From DAITQM01 sp036832975 (GTDB lineage: Bacteria > Pseudomonadota > Gammaproteobacteria > Xanthomonadales > Wenzhouxiangellaceae): a stretch of DNA of 64,000 nt. Position 1 is the stretch's first letter. Each line of letters opens with the position of its first letter. The translations under genes and the position numbers were made by a program. The notes under the pieces were generated by a model. The model made no database searches. It was given only the letters and a program-made list of their open reading frames with translations, and was not told the origin of the DNA. Location of the stretch: contig DAITQM010000014.1 in assembly GCA_036832975.1 (NCBI GenBank), positions 13,744 to 77,743 of the forward strand, in the 5' to 3' direction. Below are positions 59,084 to 64,000 of the stretch, piece by piece.

Positions 59084-59334
59084 TCGAAATCGATGACGCG
59101 CACGGGGCTTTTGTCGCGCAGGTTTTCGAAGACGGCGGCTTCCTCCTCGGTCAGGCGGGCCTGGCGGCCGATTTCGGCCAAAAGTGAGCCGAGCCTGGGT
59201 CGGCTTTCCGGTGCGACGGTGGCCGCGAGAATTTCGCGTACTTCGGCTTCCATGCTGCGTTCGTGCCGGGCGGCACGAACGCGCAGCGCGCGGTGAACCT
59301 CATCGGGCAGGTTTCTCACGGTGATGGTCGGCAC
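59080..59334 (-). CDS. FitA-like ribbon-helix-helix antitoxin
   Basis: 84 residues from GTG 59334, chosen because the protein then begins VPTITVRNLPDEVHRAL, the normal antitoxin start; the longer open frame to 59850 overlaps hsdM. The Arc-like RHH (residues 3-45, with RSMEAEVREIL) binds DNA, and the C-terminal part binds the PIN toxin. A TGTCA inverted pair (CTGTCAGATTGG..TTGTCAATCTGACAG) at about 59352-59404 upstream could be its operator. Confidence 0.87.
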   Translation of the reverse strand: MPTITVRNLPDEVHRALRVRAARHERSMEAEVREILAATVAPESRPRLGSLLAEIGRQARLTEEEAAVFENLRDKSPVRVIDFE

Positions 59335-59351
59335 GGGCGGATTCTCCAGAG

Positions 59352-59404
59352 GCGCTGTCAGATTGGTTATTACACAGCAATGACAGCATTTTGTCAATCT
59401 GACA
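59352..59404. promoter_or_regulatory. Candidate operator upstream of the FitA-like antitoxin
   Basis: CTGTCAGATTG at about 59356-59366 is repeated in inverted sense as CAATCTGACAG at about 59394-59404, with a 27-base spacer rich in A and T. This lies between hsdM and the antitoxin gene and is well placed for autoregulation. Confidence 0.55.
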
Positions 59405-59417
59405 GCAGATTGAACGG

Positions 59418-60866
59418 CTAGCGAAGAAGCGCCTCGGCGAGGATGGTCTTGAGTTCGGTGCGGAGTTGGGCGATTTCGTGCTCGGCGCGGTTCAGTTCGG
59501 CCAGCAGTTCGTCGGGGTCGCCGTGGTCGGGTTCGACGGTGTGCGGGTTTTTGATGTCGAGGTTGTAACCGCGGGCCTTGATCTCTGCGGCGCTGACCTT
59601 CCAGGCGCGTTCGTTTGCCTTGCGGCCCTTGCGCCCTGCCCCGCCCCACCATTTCGCGCAGTCGGCCAGGTGTTCGAGCTTGATCGGGCGGGTCATCGAG
59701 TAGGCTTTCTGGCCCTCGGGCACCTGGTGTTCCCAGTACCAGATGTCCTTGGTCGGCGTGCCTTTGTCGAAGAACAGCAGGTTGGTGCCAATCGAGGCGT
59801 AGGGGCGGAACACCGAGTTGGGCAGGCGCACGATGGTGTGCAGGTTGCACTCTTCCATCAGGTGCTCTTTCAGCCGGGTCTTGACGCCCTCGCCGAACAG
59901 CGTGCCGTCGGGCAACACCACCGCGGCCCGGCCGCCGGATTTGAGCAGGCGGATGATGAGCGCCAGGAACAGATCGGCGGTTTCCCGGGTGCGGAAATGC
60001 TGCGGAAAGTTGGATTCGATGCCGTCCTCTTCCTTGCCGCCGAACGGTGGATTGGTCAGCACGATATCGACCCGGTCTTTCTTCTCCCAGGAGATGTAGG
60101 GCCGGGCCAGGGTGTTGTTGTGGTGCAGGAAGGAAGGGTCCTCGATGCCGTGCAACAGCATGTTGGTGACGGCCAGCATGTGGGGGAGCTGCTTTTTCTC
60201 CATCGCGCGCAGGCTGGCCTGCAACGTGACCTCGTCCTTGGGACGCTTGACGTAGTGCTCGCGCATGTGGCGGATGGCGCAGGTGAGGAAGCCGCCGGTG
60301 CCGCAGGCCGGGTCGAACAGGATCTCGCCGGGCTTCGGGTCGATCATCTGCGCCATGAAGGAGGTCACGGCGCGGGGCGTGTAGTACTCGCCGGCGTTGC
60401 CGGCCGATTGCAGGTCGTTGAGGATCTGTTCGTAGATGTCGCCGAAGTGCTGGCGCTCGCGCAGGTTGTTGAAGTCGATGCCGTTGATCTTGTTGACCAC
60501 CTGCCGCATGAGCTGGCCGGACTTCATGTAGTTGTATGCGTCCTCGAAGACGTCGCGGACGGTGCGGGCGCGCGGTGTCCGTGGTGCCAGGTCCTTCAGG
60601 GTCGGAAACAGATCGTCATTGATGAAGGTCAGCAGTTCATCGCCGGTGATGCCCTCCGGGTCAGCCGCCCAGTTGCGCCACTGCAAGCGCTTCGGAATCG
60701 GCGCACGGTAATTGTCCTTGATCATCTCCAGTTCCTTGTCCTGGTCATCGATGATCTTGAGGAAGAGCATCCAGCACAGTTGGCTGATCCGTTGTGCGTC
60801 GCCATCGACGCCAACATCTTTCCACATGATGTCCTGGATGGATTTGACGAGAGTTCTTACGGACAT
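59418..60866 (-). CDS. hsdM: Type I restriction-modification DNA methyltransferase subunit
   Basis: 482 residues. HsdM N-terminal helical domain is followed by the N6-adenine methyltransferase domain: GEYYTPRAV, the AdoMet motif FDPACGTGGFL, and the catalytic NPPF (TNPPFGG). With HsdS it methylates both strands of the recognition site. It lies downstream of higA and upstream of the FitAB-like pair. Confidence 0.95.
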   Translation of the reverse strand: MSVRTLVKSIQDIMWKDVGVDGDAQRISQLCWMLFLKIIDDQDKELEMIKDNYRAPIPKRLQWRNWAADPEGITGDELLTFINDDLFPTLKDLAPRTPRARTVRDVFEDAYNYMKSGQLMRQVVNKINGIDFNNLRERQHFGDIYEQILNDLQSAGNAGEYYTPRAVTSFMAQMIDPKPGEILFDPACGTGGFLTCAIRHMREHYVKRPKDEVTLQASLRAMEKKQLPHMLAVTNMLLHGIEDPSFLHHNNTLARPYISWEKKDRVDIVLTNPPFGGKEEDGIESNFPQHFRTRETADLFLALIIRLLKSGGRAAVVLPDGTLFGEGVKTRLKEHLMEECNLHTIVRLPNSVFRPYASIGTNLLFFDKGTPTKDIWYWEHQVPEGQKAYSMTRPIKLEHLADCAKWWGGAGRKGRKANERAWKVSAAEIKARGYNLDIKNPHTVEPDHGDPDELLAELNRAEHEIAQLRTELKTILAEALLR

Positions 60867-60893
60867 TTTGGTTGTTTGGTCGTTTGGGTGCGA

Positions 60894-61274
60894 TCAGGCG
60901 GTTCGGTGGTGTCGATGGCGATCGTGTTTCAAAAGGCTTTCGGCCGGAATGGAAAAGGTTTCGTGCAGGCCTTCGATCATTCGCAGCGTCAGCGGGCGTT
61001 TGCCGGCCAGCACTTCGTAGACGCGATTCTTTCGACCGATCACGGGCACGAGGTCGTCGACGGTCAGGCCCTGCTGTTCCATCCGAAACTTGATGGCCTC
61101 CAGCGGATCAGGGAAATCAATCGGATAGTGGCGCCGCTCGTAGGCTTCCACGAGCGTCACCAACACGTCCAGGCGATCGCCTTCCGGGCTGTCTGCCTCG
61201 GCGGTCATCAGCGTCTCGATTTCCTGCAACGTGGCCCGGTAATCGGTTTCGGTCTTGATTGGTCTAATCTCCAT
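60894..61274 (-). CDS. higA: HigA-type antitoxin (HTH)
   Basis: 126 residues. The C-terminal half is an XRE-like helix-turn-helix (EQQGLTVDDLVPVIGRKNRVYEVLAGKRPLT, quoted in part) as in the long HigA antitoxins. It begins 8 bases after the stop of a HigB stump, and no complete HigB gene is present. It has lost its toxin partner but may still act as a DNA-binding regulator of this operon. Confidence 0.85.
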   Translation of the reverse strand: MEIRPIKTETDYRATLQEIETLMTAEADSPEGDRLDVLVTLVEAYERRHYPIDFPDPLEAIKFRMEQQGLTVDDLVPVIGRKNRVYEVLAGKRPLTLRMIEGLHETFSIPAESLLKHDRHRHHRTA

Positions 61275-61282
61275 GAATCACC

Positions 61283-61342
61283 TCAGATGCTCTGCGCATC
61301 GATCCTGTCGTATTGCCTGTGCGTCCCAAAGAACCGGATGAA
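61283..61342 (-). pseudogene. Remnant of HigB toxin (last 19 residues)
   Basis: In one frame the 60 bases before higA read FIRFFGTHRQYDRIDAQSI then stop, the C-terminal signature of HigB RNase toxins (FxGTHxxYDxIDAxxI). The rest of the gene is missing: the hsdR stop codon (61346-61348) lies 3 bases away. Confidence 0.8.
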
Positions 61343-61345
61343 GGT

Positions 61346-63808
61346 TCAGGCCGGCACCCGGTAGAGTTCGGCCTGCAGGTCGTGCACGGCCTGCTCAAAT
61401 CCGGGCCGGCCGCCGAAGGCGTTGACCAGTTCGACCAGGGTGCCGAGCCGGTCCAGCGGCGGAATCTTCAGCACATTGGCATCGTCGAGGTTCAGCACGC
61501 CCTCGTCGGCATACTTGTCGAGCAAGGCGGCGAGCACGGCGCGGGCCTGGTCGCCGTAGCGGGCGAAGACGTCGCGCTTCTTGACGTTGTCGGCGCGTTC
61601 GCGCCGGGTCAGCGGCTTGGCGTCGAAAGCCACGTGGCAGATCAAGTCGAAGGGGTCGAGGTCCTTGCCCAGTTCGTCCAGGATCGGATCCAGCGGCAGG
61701 CCTTCGCTTTCCAGTTCTTCGAGCACGGCCTGCTTGCGCTCGGCCCCGTTCCAGCGGCGCAGGAAGTCATCGAGGCTGACGAAGCGTTTCTTCAGCGCGC
61801 GTCGGGTGTAGTCGCGCAGCGATTCGGTGACCAGCTTGCCGTTGGCGTCCAGGTATTCGATGCGCTCGGCAACGATGGTGGCGCCGATGCCGTCGACGTA
61901 GATCTTGCGGCGCGGTTCGCCGGGCGGATCTGGTGTCGGGTCGATGTCGACCCGTGTGTATTTGCCGTGCTCGTCTCCGATCGAGTCGGGGATCTCGGGC
62001 TCGGGCGGGTCGATCGGATCGCACGGGTTGGGCTGATAGATCTGCACCGGCTCGCCGTCGAAGTCGGGGTCGGCGAAGTGGCTGGTCGCTCCCCGGAAAT
62101 CGATCAATGTGAAGTAGTACTTGCCGGTGTCCTCGTGCACGCGGGTGCCGCGGCCGACGATCTGCTTGAACTCGGTCATCGAGCCGACCTCGCGGTCGAG
62201 CACGATCAGACGGCAGGTCTGGGCGTCGACGCCGGTCGACAGCAGGCGCGAGGTGGTGACCAGCACCGGGTATTTCGATTCCGGGTCGATGAAATTGTCC
62301 AACTGGGCCTGGCCATCGATGTCCGATCCGGTGATGCGCATGACGTAGCGGCCATTCTCCCGCACCCGGTCGGCATTCTCGTTGATCAGCGCCTGGCGCA
62401 TGCGGGCGGCGTGCTCCTGGTCGACGCAGAAGACGATGGTTTTCTGGAACGGGTCGCCGGATTCATTCAGGAACTGGGTGATCTTGCCGGCGACCAGTCG
62501 GGTGCGGTCGTCAATCACCAGGTTGCGGTCGAAGTCCCTGGTGTTGTAGATGCGGTCTTCGACCGGGTTGCCATCGCGATCGAGCTTGCCCTTCTCCGGG
62601 CGGTAGCCTTCGACATCGCGGTCGATGTGGACCTTGACCACCTTGTACGGCGCCAGGTAGCCGTCCTGAATCCCCTGCTTGAGCGAGTAGGAATAGACCG
62701 GTTCGCCGAAGTAGGCGATGTTGGAGACGTACTCGGTTTCCTTGGGCGTCGCGGTCATGCCGATCTGGGTGGCCGCGGAAAAGTAGTCCAGGATCTCGCG
62801 CCAGGCCGAATCCTCGGCCGCGCTGCCGCGATGGCATTCGTCGATGACGATCAGGTCGAAGAAATCGGGCGAGAGTTCGCGGAACAGCTTCTGCTGCTGT
62901 TCGGGGCCGGTGATGGCCTGATACAGCCCCAGGTAGATCTCGTAGGCGGTATCGATGCGGCGCTGGCGGTCGACCGCCGACGGCAGATCGATTTCACTGC
63001 CGCCGGCACGCGCGATGGTCTTCGATTGGGTCGAGAGCTTGGCCATGGCGCCGCCGAAGGGGAGGAAGTCGTTGACCATGGTCTGGTCAACCAGCGCGTT
63101 GCGGTCGGCGAGGAACAGGATGCGCTTCTTGCGGCCGGACTTCCACAGTCGCCAGACGATCTGGAAGGCGGTATAGGTCTTGCCGGTGCCAGTAGCCATG
63201 ACCAGCAGGATGCGGTTCTGCCCTTTGGCGATGGCCTCGATGGTGGCGTTGATCGCGTTGAGCTGGTAATAGCGCGGCGTCTTGTCGCCGCTGTCGTGGT
63301 GATAGTCCTGCAGGATGATGCGCTCGGCGTCCTGGTCCAGGCCCTTCCACTGCCGGTAGCGCGCCCAGAGCGTTTCCGGCGACGGGAATTCATGATTGGC
63401 GAGCGTGGTTTCGGTCTGTTCGCTCAAGCCGGTGCGGTCGTGGAACACGAAGCCGTCGCCGTTGGACGAGAACGCGAACGGCACATTCAGGGTTTCGGCA
63501 TAGGCCAGCGCCTGTTGGATGCCGGCGCCGACGCTGCGGGTGGCGTTCTTGGCCTCGATCACCGCGATCGGGAGGTTGGGCTTGTAGCACAGCACGAAGT
63601 CGGCGCGCCGGGGAGCGGCACGCGCCACCAGCTTGCCGCGCACCGTGATGCGGCCCCTGCTGATCTCGAATTCCTCGCGCAACTGCAGCATCTCGTCCCA
63701 GCCGGCGGCTTTCAGCGCCGGCAGGATGTACTTGGTGCAGATGTCGCGCTCAGAAAGTTCGTGTTTGTTCAACGGCGTTCTGCCCGATTCGGCTTTCCCA
63801 CGATGCAT
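61346..63808 (-). CDS. hsdR: Type I restriction endonuclease subunit R
   Basis: 820 residues. The N-terminal nuclease domain has ADFVL and the E-x-K in VIEAKNATRS; two RecA-like motor domains follow with Walker A MATGTGKTY, DECHRG (motif II) and GMTATP (motif III), and the C-terminal helical domain that binds HsdM. It cuts DNA far from unmodified sites after translocation. It is the first gene of the operon and appears intact. Confidence 0.95.
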   Translation of the reverse strand: MHRGKAESGRTPLNKHELSERDICTKYILPALKAAGWDEMLQLREEFEISRGRITVRGKLVARAAPRRADFVLCYKPNLPIAVIEAKNATRSVGAGIQQALAYAETLNVPFAFSSNGDGFVFHDRTGLSEQTETTLANHEFPSPETLWARYRQWKGLDQDAERIILQDYHHDSGDKTPRYYQLNAINATIEAIAKGQNRILLVMATGTGKTYTAFQIVWRLWKSGRKKRILFLADRNALVDQTMVNDFLPFGGAMAKLSTQSKTIARAGGSEIDLPSAVDRQRRIDTAYEIYLGLYQAITGPEQQQKLFRELSPDFFDLIVIDECHRGSAAEDSAWREILDYFSAATQIGMTATPKETEYVSNIAYFGEPVYSYSLKQGIQDGYLAPYKVVKVHIDRDVEGYRPEKGKLDRDGNPVEDRIYNTRDFDRNLVIDDRTRLVAGKITQFLNESGDPFQKTIVFCVDQEHAARMRQALINENADRVRENGRYVMRITGSDIDGQAQLDNFIDPESKYPVLVTTSRLLSTGVDAQTCRLIVLDREVGSMTEFKQIVGRGTRVHEDTGKYYFTLIDFRGATSHFADPDFDGEPVQIYQPNPCDPIDPPEPEIPDSIGDEHGKYTRVDIDPTPDPPGEPRRKIYVDGIGATIVAERIEYLDANGKLVTESLRDYTRRALKKRFVSLDDFLRRWNGAERKQAVLEELESEGLPLDPILDELGKDLDPFDLICHVAFDAKPLTRRERADNVKKRDVFARYGDQARAVLAALLDKYADEGVLNLDDANVLKIPPLDRLGTLVELVNAFGGRPGFEQAVHDLQAELYRVPA

Positions 63809-63895
63809 TGTGCATAAATTGCGCCCTGGGTGGTAGCCGGACGCTTATGGCGACTTACATAAGTCGCATACCCGCGATTTCATCAACCGACATAG

Positions 63896-63952
63896 GCACG
63901 CCCCCTCCCACACCCCCGCAAGCGGTGGAGCACGCCCCCTCCCACACCCTCA
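63896..63952. repeat. Two repeats of CACGCCCCCTCCCACACC
   Basis: The block CACGCCCCCTCCCACACC occurs twice (about 63897-63914 and 63931-63948), with CCCCGCAAGCGGTGG between. It is a loose relative of the palindromic repeat family at 25, 32 and 36 kb. The gap 63809-63895 shows nothing. Confidence 0.6.
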
Positions 63953-63977
63953 TAGGCGCTAACTTAAGGAACAAATA

Positions 63978-63986
63978 TGCTATACT
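63978..63986 (+). promoter_or_regulatory. Extended -10 element at the window edge
   Basis: TGCTATACT fits an extended -10 (TGnTATAAT-like). An ATG at 63994 is 7 bases downstream; the gene, if real, lies outside the window. Confidence 0.4.
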
Positions 63987-64000
63987 CCGCGCATGCGATA

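Noticed and set aside
59466..61364. 632-codon plus-strand frame opposite hsdM and higA
   Set aside because: Antisense of hsdM; composition typical of a shadow frame. The same holds for the 834-codon frame opposite hsdR at 61313-63817.

Overview
The window is chromosomal DNA of a high-GC proteobacterium, most likely a gammaproteobacterium. Support comes from the block rsfS-rlmH-maf-rng-yhdP, a DUF2058 protein like E. coli YaiL, an FkpA/Mip-type peptidyl-prolyl isomerase and an IspB-type polyprenyl synthase. Species cannot be fixed from the sequence alone.

Bases 1 to about 24,300 are mostly housekeeping. They hold RNA and ribosome maturation genes (yhdP', rng, maf, rlmH, rsfS), a fused sulfate adenylyltransferase/APS kinase, a secreted M16 peptidase, an activated-sugar operon (rmlBACD plus manC) headed by ssb, ispB, two histidine-degradation genes (hutH, hutI), an SGLT-type sodium symporter and a CPA2 antiporter.

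Bases 24,400 to 40,700 are semi-accessory. A starch/maltodextrin block (a secreted GH13 amylase and a GH97-GH13 fusion) is divergent from a flavin-dependent tryptophan-halogenase-like gene. Then come three paralogues of an unknown HTH-like family (DUF6502-like), a small secreted peptide, mtnA with a class II aldolase (methylthioadenosine salvage by the DHAP shunt), ung and a Tat-exported PLP enzyme. GC-rich palindromic repeats fill most gaps here, including a 72-bp unit present four times and repeats on both sides of a DUF559 endonuclease gene.

Bases 40,800 to 63,800 are a defence and mobile island of visibly lower and uneven GC. It contains VapBC; a divergent three-gene module of unknown function (sigma-4/alpha-CTD-like protein, winged-helix-like protein, GHKL/MORC-like ATPase); an integron gene-cassette array without a visible integrase, with four attC sites and minus-strand cassettes, one split by an IS481-family element; a RelA/SpoT-domain protein between inverted repeats; an Mrr-nSTAND NTPase; and a complete type I restriction-modification system (hsdR, hsdM, hsdS) whose operon carries an orphan HigA with a HigB stump, a FitAB/VapBC-type pair and a HepT-MntA pair.

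The strongest candidates for something undescribed are the sigma4/wHTH/GHKL module at 41,767-46,266 and the cassette array at 46,786-51,260. All functional statements rest on motif recognition by eye; no database search was run.
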